Shown here: in pieces, positions 27,833 through 34,476 of the stretch
Layout: each line of letters opens with the position of its first letter
Numbering within the stretch: the first letter of the stretch is position 1
Made by a program: the position numbers and the translations under genes
The notes under the pieces: model-generated
What the model saw: only the letters and a program-made list of their open reading frames with translations
Told to the model about the DNA's origin: nothing
Database searches by the model: none
Origin: Martinezella multihospitum
GTDB taxonomy: Bacteria > Pseudomonadota > Alphaproteobacteria > Rhizobiales > Rhizobiaceae
DNA: 64,000 bases
Assembly: GCF_900094585.1 (NCBI RefSeq)
Contig: NZ_FMAG01000005.1
Coordinates: forward strand, 310,001 to 374,000
Direction: 5' to 3'

Positions 27833-27910
27833 TAGGCGCTCCAGCGGGACAAATCGCTGCATTTTTGAAAGACTGCGCCCAGTTGATTCGCGATTGGACG
27901 GAGCTGGCGC

Positions 27911-29512
27911 ATGGAATGGCTTTCGGGCAGGGTGATCCTCGTCTGGGGTTTCAAACGTGCGTTGCTTACGATTTTAGCCGGTGCCATCGGCGTGCTGGCG
28001 CTGCCTCCCTTCGGCTTCTTCGCGGCGATGTTTGTCTCGTTCACGCTGCTCGTCTGGCTGCTGGATGGCGTTGCTGCCAGCCCGGATAGCGGCCTGCTCG
28101 GGCGGCTGTGGCCGGCCTTTTTCACCGGCTGGCTGTTCGGCTTCGGTTATTTCGTTGCCGGCCTCTGGTGGCTTGGTCATGCCTTGCTCATCGATGCCGA
28201 TGAGTTCGCCTGGGCGCTGCCGCTGGCAATCCTCGGCCTGCCGGCCTTTCTGGCTGTTTTCTACGGCGTTGCGACCGTGCTTGCCCGCATCCTCTGGTCC
28301 GACGGCATGGGGCGCATCGCCGCGCTTGCCTTCAGCTTCGGTATGCTGGAATGGCTGCGCAGCTTTCTCTTCACCGGCTTTCCCTGGAATGCCATCGGCT
28401 ATGGCGCCATGCCCATTCCGCTGATGATGCAGTCGGCGCACGTCGTCGGCGTGCTCGGGGTGACCGCGCTTGCCGTCTTTGTCTTCGCCGCACCTGCGCT
28501 GCTCGGCACGCGCCAGGGGCGGGTGCCGGGGATCGGCCTTGCCGTCCTCATCGCCGCCGCCCATTTCGGCTATGGCTATTACGCGCTCGGCCAGCCGGAA
28601 GCTCCGCTCACCGATGCCAAGACCGCGCCGGTCGTGCGCATCGTCCAGCCGTCCATCGACCAGGAAACCAAGATGGATACGGCCGCCGATCGCACCGCCA
28701 TCTTCGACAAGCATTTGGCGCTCTCCGTCCAGCCACCCGCCAATGGCGGCAAGCGGCCCGACATCATCGTCTGGCCGGAAACGGCCGTGCCCTTCATTCT
28801 GACCGACAATCGCGATGCGCTCGCCCGTATTGCGGATCAGCTCGAAGACGATCAGATCCTGATCACCGGCGCCGTTCGCGTTGAAGACATGGGGCCGGGT
28901 CTCGAACCTCGCTATTACAACTCGATCTATGTCATCGACGGCCGCGGCCAGATCATCGGTGCGTCCGACAAGACCCATCTCGTCCCCTTCGGCGAATATG
29001 TACCCTTCGAGCACATTCTGAGCTATCTCGGCATCGAGAATGTGGTGGAACTGCCGGGCGGCTTCTCCGCGGCGACAAAGCGGCAATTGCTGACCATGCC
29101 CGACGGCGTCAAATTCTATCCGCTGATCTGCTACGAGATCATCTTCCCGAATGAGATGACGTCGGCGATCCGGCAGGCCGATGCTATCCTCAACGTCACC
29201 AACGACGGCTGGTTTGGCGATACGCCTGGCCCATACCAGCATTTCCAGCAGGCAAGGGTGAGGGCGGTGGAGCAGGGACTGCCGCTGATTCGAAGCGCCA
29301 ATACCGGCATTTCAGCATTTGTTGATGCACACGGACGTATGCTTTCCGGCATCGATTATAACCAACAAGGCTTCATAGATACCACTTTAGGTGGCGCAAC
29401 CGTATCGCGCATCGACGATAAAGCCAGAAAAACATACTTTTGGTTGATCATCGGAGCAGTCGGCATGATTGCCGTGATTTCGCGCATGGGTTTTATTTTC
29501 AGGGTGAATTGA
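27911..29512 (+). CDS. lnt: Apolipoprotein N-acyltransferase
   Basis: A 533-residue inner-membrane enzyme that adds the third acyl chain to lipoproteins. About six to seven hydrophobic segments occupy residues 15-215, followed by a periplasmic nitrilase-like domain. The catalytic triad is readable: Glu290 in VWPET, Lys354 in DKTHLVPFGEYVPF and Cys407 in LICYEI. A last transmembrane segment is near 510-528. In Sinorhizobium this gene was described as actA, needed for acid tolerance. The neighbouring small regulator fits that locus. Confidence 0.95.
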   Translation: MEWLSGRVILVWGFKRALLTILAGAIGVLALPPFGFFAAMFVSFTLLVWLLDGVAASPDSGLLGRLWPAFFTGWLFGFGYFVAGLWWLGHALLIDADEFAWALPLAILGLPAFLAVFYGVATVLARILWSDGMGRIAALAFSFGMLEWLRSFLFTGFPWNAIGYGAMPIPLMMQSAHVVGVLGVTALAVFVFAAPALLGTRQGRVPGIGLAVLIAAAHFGYGYYALGQPEAPLTDAKTAPVVRIVQPSIDQETKMDTAADRTAIFDKHLALSVQPPANGGKRPDIIVWPETAVPFILTDNRDALARIADQLEDDQILITGAVRVEDMGPGLEPRYYNSIYVIDGRGQIIGASDKTHLVPFGEYVPFEHILSYLGIENVVELPGGFSAATKRQLLTMPDGVKFYPLICYEIIFPNEMTSAIRQADAILNVTNDGWFGDTPGPYQHFQQARVRAVEQGLPLIRSANTGISAFVDAHGRMLSGIDYNQQGFIDTTLGGATVSRIDDKARKTYFWLIIGAVGMIAVISRMGFIFRVN

Positions 29513-29660
29513 CCAAAAAACCCTAAAATTGCATAGTGCTAGATGTCCGCCTTTCGAACGTAGACTGGAGGCCTTGGGGGCGTCGGCTGCAACGTGGCGT
29601 TATAGGGGTGGTGAAGGGTACCGGGTGGCAGGTCCTGAATTCAACCTATGTTAGGGTAAA

Positions 29661-30083
29661 ATGATGATTGAGAATAAAAAGAAGCCGAACCCCATCGACA
29701 TTCATGTCGGTAGCCGCATACGCCTCCGCCGCACGATGCTTGGCATGAGCCAGGAGAAGCTCGGCGAAAGCCTCGGAATTACGTTTCAGCAAATCCAGAA
29801 ATACGAAAAAGGCACCAACCGCGTTGGCGCCAGCCGCCTCCAGAATATCTCCAGCATCCTCAATGTCCCGGTTTCCTTCTTTTTCGAGGATGCACCGGGC
29901 GAGCACTCGACCGGCGCGGGCGGCATGGCCGAGGCATCCAGCTCCAACTACGTCGTCGACTTTCTGTCGTCTTCCGAAGGATTGCAGCTCAACCGCGCCT
30001 TCGTGAAAATTTCCGATGGCAAGGTCCGACGCAAGGTTGTCGAGCTGGTCAAGGCGCTCGCCGCCGAGGCGGATGCCGAGTAA
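29661..30083 (+). CDS. XRE/Cro-type HTH regulator (PhrR/PraR-like)
   Basis: A 140-residue regulator. The HTH (residues 14-72) reads VGSRIRLRRTMLGMSQEKLG through QQIQKYEKGTNRVGASRL and is followed by IPVSFFF-like wording. The C-terminal half (AEASSSNYVVDFLSSSEGLQLNRAF) is the short oligomerisation tail typical of alphaproteobacterial PhrR/PraR proteins. PhrR was reported as low-pH induced beside actA (lnt) in Sinorhizobium; PraR controls quorum-sensing and surface-attachment genes in R. leguminosarum. The position between lnt and metK matches. A terminator follows at 30118. Confidence 0.85.
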   Translation: MMIENKKKPNPIDIHVGSRIRLRRTMLGMSQEKLGESLGITFQQIQKYEKGTNRVGASRLQNISSILNVPVSFFFEDAPGEHSTGAGGMAEASSSNYVVDFLSSSEGLQLNRAFVKISDGKVRRKVVELVKALAAEADAE

Positions 30084-30117
30084 CCCTTCGAAGCGGGGTT
30101 AAACCGACAAAGTCGAG

Positions 30118-30141
30118 AGGCGGTCATTTTGGCCGCCTTTT
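30118..30141 (+). terminator. Rho-independent terminator after the HTH regulator
   Basis: AGGCGG (30118-30123) pairs with CCGCCT (30133-30138), and four T end the signal. It lies 34 bases after the regulator stop. The following 129 bases (30142-30270) are the AT-rich metK leader, where I see no known riboswitch. Confidence 0.75.
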
Positions 30142-30270
30142 CGCTATTTACGGCAAAATTTTATCACTTGAGCGGGGATATAAAGATATATTTATGTCCT
30201 TGTGCGGCTTGTTTTTCGAGGCGGAGACGAATATCAAAAGCAGAGATTTGTTCTTTGAGGGGAATCCCGC

Positions 30271-31524
30271 ATGCGCGCGAATTATCTGTTTACGAGTGAG
30301 TCTGTTGCCGAAGGTCACCCGGATAAAGTTTGTGACCGCATTTCCGATGAAATTGTCGATCTGGTTTACCGCGAGGCTGCAAAGACCGGCGTAAACCCCT
30401 GGACCGTGCGCATTGCATGCGAGACCCTTGCCACCACCAACCGCGTCGTCATCGCCGGTGAAGTGCGTCTGCCGCCGAGCCTGATGAAGAAGGACAAGGA
30501 CGGCAACGACGTCATCAATCCTTCGAAGTTCAAGGCTGCCGCACGTCGCGCCATCAAGGACATCGGCTACGAGCAGGACGGCTTCCACTGGAAGAAGGCC
30601 CGCATCGACGTTCTCCTGCACTCGCAGTCCGCAGATATCGCCCAGGGTGTCGATAATGCCGCCGACCAGCAGGGTGACGAAGGTGCCGGCGACCAGGGCA
30701 TCATGTTCGGCTATGCCTGCAAGGAAACGCCTGACCTCATGCCGGCGCCGATCTACTATTCGCACAAGATCTTGCAGCTGCTCGCTGCCGCCCGCAAGAA
30801 GGGCGATGGTGAAGTCGCCAAGCTCGGCCCTGACGCCAAGAGCCAGGTGACGGTCCGTTACGTCGATGGCAAGCCGTCCGAAGTGACCTCGATCGTGCTC
30901 TCGACACAACATCTCGACGAGAACTGGGATTCGAAGAAGGTTCGCGCCGTTGTCGAGCCCTATATCGTCGAAGCGCTCGGCGACCTGAAGATCGCTTCCG
31001 ATTGCAAGTGGTACATCAATCCGACGGGCAAATTCGTCATCGGCGGCCCGGACGGCGACGCCGGTCTCACCGGCCGCAAGATCATCGTCGACACCTATGG
31101 CGGCGCAGCCCCGCATGGCGGCGGCGCATTCTCCGGCAAGGATACGACCAAGGTCGACCGTTCCGCGGCCTACGCTGCCCGCTATCTGGCGAAGAATGTC
31201 GTTGCCGCCGGTCTTTCCGATCGCTGCACGATCCAGCTCTCCTACGCCATCGGCGTTGCCCAGCCGCTGTCGATCTATGTCGACCTGCACGGCACGGGCA
31301 AGGGCGTCACCGAGGACCAGGTCGAAGCGGCCATCCGCAAGAACATGGACCTCTCGCCGACCGGCATCCGCCGCCACCTCGACCTCAACAAGCCGATCTA
31401 CGCCAAGACCTCGGCTTACGGTCACTTCGGCCGCAAGGCCGGCCGTGACGGCTCCTTCTCCTGGGAGCGTACTGACCTGGTGAAGGCCCTCAAGGAAGCC
31501 GTGAAGCTCCGGGAAGCCGCATGA
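30271..31524 (+). CDS. metK: S-adenosylmethionine synthetase
   Basis: A 417-residue enzyme making SAM from methionine and ATP. Conserved blocks are FTSESVAEGHPDKVCDRISD at the N-terminus, GAGDQGIMFGYAC, the phosphate-binding GGGAFSGKDTTKVDRSAAY and the FGRKAGRDGSFSWE end. It is slightly longer than E. coli MetK, with an insertion near residues 65-85, as in other Rhizobiales. SAM is the cofactor of the methyltransferases and MiaB encoded in the window. The start follows GAGGGGA. trmB overlaps the stop by four bases. Confidence 0.97.
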   Translation: MRANYLFTSESVAEGHPDKVCDRISDEIVDLVYREAAKTGVNPWTVRIACETLATTNRVVIAGEVRLPPSLMKKDKDGNDVINPSKFKAAARRAIKDIGYEQDGFHWKKARIDVLLHSQSADIAQGVDNAADQQGDEGAGDQGIMFGYACKETPDLMPAPIYYSHKILQLLAAARKKGDGEVAKLGPDAKSQVTVRYVDGKPSEVTSIVLSTQHLDENWDSKKVRAVVEPYIVEALGDLKIASDCKWYINPTGKFVIGGPDGDAGLTGRKIIVDTYGGAAPHGGGAFSGKDTTKVDRSAAYAARYLAKNVVAAGLSDRCTIQLSYAIGVAQPLSIYVDLHGTGKGVTEDQVEAAIRKNMDLSPTGIRRHLDLNKPIYAKTSAYGHFGRKAGRDGSFSWERTDLVKALKEAVKLREAA

Positions 31525-32222
31525 TCGATACCGAGCGCCGGTCGCGGGCGACGGAAGCATTCTTCGGCCGGCGCAAGGGCAAAGCCTTGCGCGGCCAGCA
31601 GGCTGAAAAGCTGGAAGCATTGCTGCCGCGGTTCATCATCGACCTCTCCGCCCCGGCGCCGCAGCCGCTGAACGATCTCTTCCCGGTGCCGACAGAGCGT
31701 CTGCGCCTTGAGATCGGTTTCGGCGGTGGAGAGCATCTGATCCACCGGGCGCTGGAGCAGCCGAAGACCGGCTTCATCGGCGTAGAACCCTTCGTCAATT
31801 CGATGCAGAAGCTGCTTGCCAGCGTCGACGACGCTGGTGCGCATAATATCCGCGTCTACAATGATGATGCGACGCAGGTGCTGGATTGGCTGCCGGATGG
31901 CTGCCTGGATCAGATCGACTTGCTCTATCCCGATCCCTGGCCGAAGAAGAAGCACTGGAAGCGCCGCTTCGTTTCGCAGGTGAATCTTGCTCGCTTCCAT
32001 CGCGTCCTGAAGCCCGGCGCGCTCTTCTGTTTCGCCTCCGACATCGACACCTATATCAATTGGACGCTGCAGCATTGCCAGGCGCATGGCGGCTTCGAAT
32101 GGACCGCGCGGAATGCCGCCGACTGGCTGACGCCCTATGAGGGCTGGCCGAGCACGCGCTACGAGGCCAAGGCCAGGCGCGAAGGGCGCTCGTCGGCCTA
32201 TCTGACCTTCAAGAGGGTCTGA
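31521..32222 (+). CDS. trmB: tRNA (guanine-N7-)-methyltransferase
   Basis: A 233-residue SAM-dependent methyltransferase forming m7G46 in tRNA. The SAM motif is RLEIGFGGGEHLIHRA; catalytic and tRNA-contact residues lie in LLYPDPWPKKKHWKRRFV; ADWLTPYEGWPSTRYEAKARREGR ends the protein. The start overlaps metK (ATGA), a coupling of SAM maker and SAM user that is common in Rhizobiales. The N-terminal extension of about 55 residues is rich in Arg and Lys. Confidence 0.95.
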   Translation: MIDTERRSRATEAFFGRRKGKALRGQQAEKLEALLPRFIIDLSAPAPQPLNDLFPVPTERLRLEIGFGGGEHLIHRALEQPKTGFIGVEPFVNSMQKLLASVDDAGAHNIRVYNDDATQVLDWLPDGCLDQIDLLYPDPWPKKKHWKRRFVSQVNLARFHRVLKPGALFCFASDIDTYINWTLQHCQAHGGFEWTARNAADWLTPYEGWPSTRYEAKARREGRSSAYLTFKRV

Positions 32223-32277
32223 TCGCTCCGACTACGGGCGAGAATTTCAGATTGAGATAGTCGCATCATCCCGTGAC

Positions 32278-32297
32278 GACCGCCGCTTGAGGCGGTC
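32278..32297 (+). terminator. Hairpin after trmB (weak terminator candidate)
   Basis: GACCGCC (32278-32284) and GGCGGTC (32291-32297) form a perfect 7-bp stem with a 6-base loop, 56 bases after trmB. No T-run follows. A second perfect hairpin (GACGGTGA/TCACCGTC) lies at 32350-32368. Confidence 0.4.
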
Positions 32298-32383
32298 TGG
32301 ATCATGCGCGCGCGTTGCCAGGTGGGGCCGGTTCGATGCGGTCCTTGCGGACGGTGACGTTCACCGTCGGGCGGCGCTCGTGG

Positions 32384-32641
32384 TCAGTGCAGGCTGACCG
32401 TCTTCAATTCGTCTTCGGCAGCACGATAGAATGTGCTGGAGCGATTGTCCGTCAAAAGGATCGGGGTGCCGTCGGCGCCGAAAAGCGCCCAGAGATCGAC
32501 ATCCGGGTCAATATCCGGCGCTTCCGGGAAGCAGCGGGATACTTCGGACCAATCCATTTTTCTGATGTAGGCGACCTCACCGGTGCCGATATTGGCAAGT
32601 TCGGATGCGGTCAGGCGGGCGGTAGCTTCTTTCAACAACAT
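32384..32641 (-). CDS. DUF1150-family small protein
   Basis: An 85-residue protein with no signal peptide or membrane segment. It carries the DUF1150 pattern LANIGTGEVAYIRKM and DLWALFGADGTPILLTDNRSSTFYRAAEDELKTVSLH. The ATG at 32641 has an ideal GGAGG seven bases upstream; an earlier in-frame start at 32668 is less likely. Genes of this family commonly sit beside a small heat-shock protein in alphaproteobacteria, as here. Its function is unknown. It reads like a regulatory or accessory partner of the chaperone. A 115-base palindromic repeat lies between the two genes. Confidence 0.85.
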   Translation of the reverse strand: MLLKEATARLTASELANIGTGEVAYIRKMDWSEVSRCFPEAPDIDPDVDLWALFGADGTPILLTDNRSSTFYRAAEDELKTVSLH

Positions 32642-32675
32642 GCTCGTACCTCCAGTATGAGGGACCAACGGCTCC

Positions 32676-32790
32676 GGAGCATGATGCCGAAAAGTGTGAG
32701 TGTCTTTCGGGCGACATCGTGCTCTAGTTCTTTGATTCTAGAGCCGATTCAGACTTCAGATCGATTCGGCCTGAAATCATCCGGCTCTAG
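32676..32790. repeat. Compound Rhizobium intergenic repeat with three hairpins
   Basis: Three inverted repeats occur in tandem. Arms GAGCATGATGCCGAAAA and CTTTCGGGCGACATCGTGCTC span 32677-32725. GCTCTAG/CTAGAGC lie at 32721-32727 and 32738-32744. CTAGAGCCGATTCAG and CTGAAATCATCCGGCTCTAG lie at 32738-32752 and 32771-32790. The first two share sequence with a very common intergenic repeat of Rhizobium and Agrobacterium. It sits inside the likely hsp20-DUF1150 transcript. Confidence 0.75.
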
Positions 32791-32799
32791 GCCGTTGTC

Positions 32800-33231
32800 C
32801 TACTGTGAGACCGAAATGTTAATTTTCTTTACTATGCGGTCGGGTTCCGGCCGAATGAGATCGACGGAGAGCAGGCCGTTCTTCAGCGCGGCGCCGAGCA
32901 CCTGCATGCCGTCTGCAAGAACGAAAACGCGCTGGAATTGCCGGGCGGCAATGCCGCGGTAGAGATAGTCACGCTCGCCCTGTTCGATCTGGCGGCCGCG
33001 GATCAGCAGCTGGTTTTCCTCGGTGGTGACATCGAGTTCGTCTTCGGAAAAGCCGGCGACAGCCAGCGTGATACGCAGACGTTCCGGCTCGCCGGAAAGG
33101 CGGTCCGCACGCATCCGTTCGATATTGTAGGGAGGGTAACCGTCGCTGGCCTTGGAAATCCGCTCAAGCGTCTTTTCCATAGTATCGAAGCCCAGAAGCA
33201 GCGGGCTGGCAAAGGGAGTCGTCCGGCTCAT
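32800..33231 (-). CDS. Small heat-shock protein (Hsp20/IbpA family)
   Basis: A 143-residue ATP-independent holdase. The alpha-crystallin domain (about 35-130) opens YPPYNIERMRADR and contains LRITLAVAGFSEDELDVTTE and the RGIAARQFQRVFVLADGMQV block. It ends with LSVDLIRPEPDRIVKKINIS in place of a clear IXI tail. ATG 33231 is used; a TTG at 33255 is possible. Upstream are an RpoH-type promoter (33298-33326) and a ROSE-like hairpin covering the ribosome site, so both transcription and translation should rise with heat. Confidence 0.92.
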   Translation of the reverse strand: MSRTTPFASPLLLGFDTMEKTLERISKASDGYPPYNIERMRADRLSGEPERLRITLAVAGFSEDELDVTTEENQLLIRGRQIEQGERDYLYRGIAARQFQRVFVLADGMQVLGAALKNGLLSVDLIRPEPDRIVKKINISVSQ

Positions 33232-33290
33232 CGTCTCAAAGTCCTTGGGTGTCAAGCGACCGTTCCGGACCTGATCTTCAGCACCCGGTT
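33232..33290 (-). promoter_or_regulatory. ROSE-like RNA thermometer leader of hsp20
   Basis: Read on the minus strand, the leader ends with UCGCU (33259-33255) facing the ribosome site AGGA (33245-33242) across a 9-base loop. UYGCU pairing with AGGA is the hallmark of ROSE thermometers found before rhizobial small heat-shock genes. Flanking G-C and G-U pairs extend the stem. The upstream hairpins of a full ROSE element are not obvious by eye. Confidence 0.45.
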
Positions 33291-33297
33291 GTCCCTA

Positions 33298-33326
33298 ATA
33301 TGGGAGTACGCGCCTGTGAGTGCAAG
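33298..33326 (-). promoter_or_regulatory. RpoH (sigma-32)-type promoter of hsp20
   Basis: On the minus strand CTTGCA (33326-33321) and CCATAT (33303-33298) are separated by 17 bases. This is close to the S. meliloti RpoH1 consensus I recall (CTTGAA - N16/17 - CCANAT). The leader from here to the ATG is about 60 bases. Confidence 0.6.
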
Positions 33327-33462
33327 CCATGGCGTCTTCGCATTTGCGAGATCGAAATCCATGGTGAAGAATCGTTTTGCGACATGGCGAGCGAGCGCTT
33401 GACAAAGCCGGACCGGACCCGCGACAAAGCCTGTCGATCTGCACCGGAGGAAAGTTACAGAT

Positions 33463-34407
33463 ATGACCGAACCTAGAAAAATCATCATCGATACCGACCC
33501 TGGTCAGGACGACGCCGCGGCGATCTTTCTTGCCTTCGGCAGCCGCGAGGAGATCGAGGTGCTCGGTATCACGGCGGTTGCCGGCAACGTGCCGCTGAGC
33601 CTGACGAGCCGCAATGCCCGCATCGTCTGCGAACTCTGCGATCGCCGCGACGTCAAGGTGTTTGCCGGCGCCGATGCGCCGCTGAAGCGCAAGCTGGTGA
33701 CGGCGGAGCATGTGCATGGCAAGACCGGCCTCGACGGTCCGGACCTGTCCGAACCGACCATGGAACTCCAGCCGGGCCATGCCGTCGATTTCATCATCGA
33801 TACGCTGCGCAAGGAGCCGGAAGGCGCTGTCACGCTCTGCACGCTCGGCCCGCTGACCAACATCGCAATGGCCTTCCAGAAGGCGCCTGACATCGTTGGA
33901 CGCGTACGCGAACTCGTCATGATGGGCGGCGGCTTCTTCGAGGGCGGCAACATCACACCGGCGGCCGAGTTCAACATCTATGTCGACCCGGAGGCGGCGG
34001 ACGTCGTGTTCCGTTCGGGCGTTCCCATCGTCATGATGCCGCTCGACGTCACCCACAAGCTGCTGACGCGCAAGGATCGCGTCGAGCGCATCGCCGCCGT
34101 CGGCACGCCGCCGGCCAAAGCCATGGTCGAAATGCTGCAGTTCTTCGAGCGTTTCGATATCGAGAAATACGGTTCGGACGGCGGCCCGCTGCACGATCCG
34201 ACTGTTATCGCCTATCTTCTGAAGCCAGAGCTCTTCAAGGGCCGCGAATGCAATGTCGAGATCGAGGTGACGTCAGAACTGACGGTCGGCATGACCGTCG
34301 TCGACTGGTGGCACGTCACCGACCGCAAGCGCAACGCCAAGGTTATGCGCGACGTCGATGCCGATGGCTTCTTCGCGCTGCTGACGGAACGCTTCGCCCG
34401 CATCTGA
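33463..34407 (+). CDS. Inosine/uridine-preferring nucleoside hydrolase
   Basis: A 314-residue N-ribohydrolase that splits nucleosides into base and ribose. The calcium/ribose-binding motif DTDPGQDDA starts at residue 10, and the mid-protein block VTLCTLGPLTNIAMA is typical. The active-site region GGNITPAAEFNIYVDPEAA and the late HDPTVIAYLL motif are present. It is divergent from hsp20 and ends at a strong terminator. Ribokinase at 37 kb, which could use the released ribose, and a chemoreceptor lie next door on the other strand. Confidence 0.94.
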   Translation: MTEPRKIIIDTDPGQDDAAAIFLAFGSREEIEVLGITAVAGNVPLSLTSRNARIVCELCDRRDVKVFAGADAPLKRKLVTAEHVHGKTGLDGPDLSEPTMELQPGHAVDFIIDTLRKEPEGAVTLCTLGPLTNIAMAFQKAPDIVGRVRELVMMGGGFFEGGNITPAAEFNIYVDPEAADVVFRSGVPIVMMPLDVTHKLLTRKDRVERIAAVGTPPAKAMVEMLQFFERFDIEKYGSDGGPLHDPTVIAYLLKPELFKGRECNVEIEVTSELTVGMTVVDWWHVTDRKRNAKVMRDVDADGFFALLTERFARI

Positions 34408-34422
34408 CTAGACTCCATGAGA

Positions 34423-34452
34423 AAGGCCGCCGGATCGCTCCGGCGGCCTTTT
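34423..34452. terminator. Bidirectional terminator between nucleoside hydrolase and chemoreceptor
   Basis: AAGGCCGCCGGA (34423-34434) and TCCGGCGGCCTT (34439-34450) form a perfect 12-bp stem with a 4-base loop. T residues follow on the plus strand and the complement (A then T) serves the convergent gene. Confidence 0.9.
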
Positions 34453-34476
34453 GTATTTCATCGAGCCAAGGTCGGC

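Noticed and set aside
30142..30270. SAM-responsive riboswitch before metK
   Set aside because: The 129-base leader is AT-rich, but I could not match the SAM-II or SAM/SAH core sequences. A covariance-model search would settle it.
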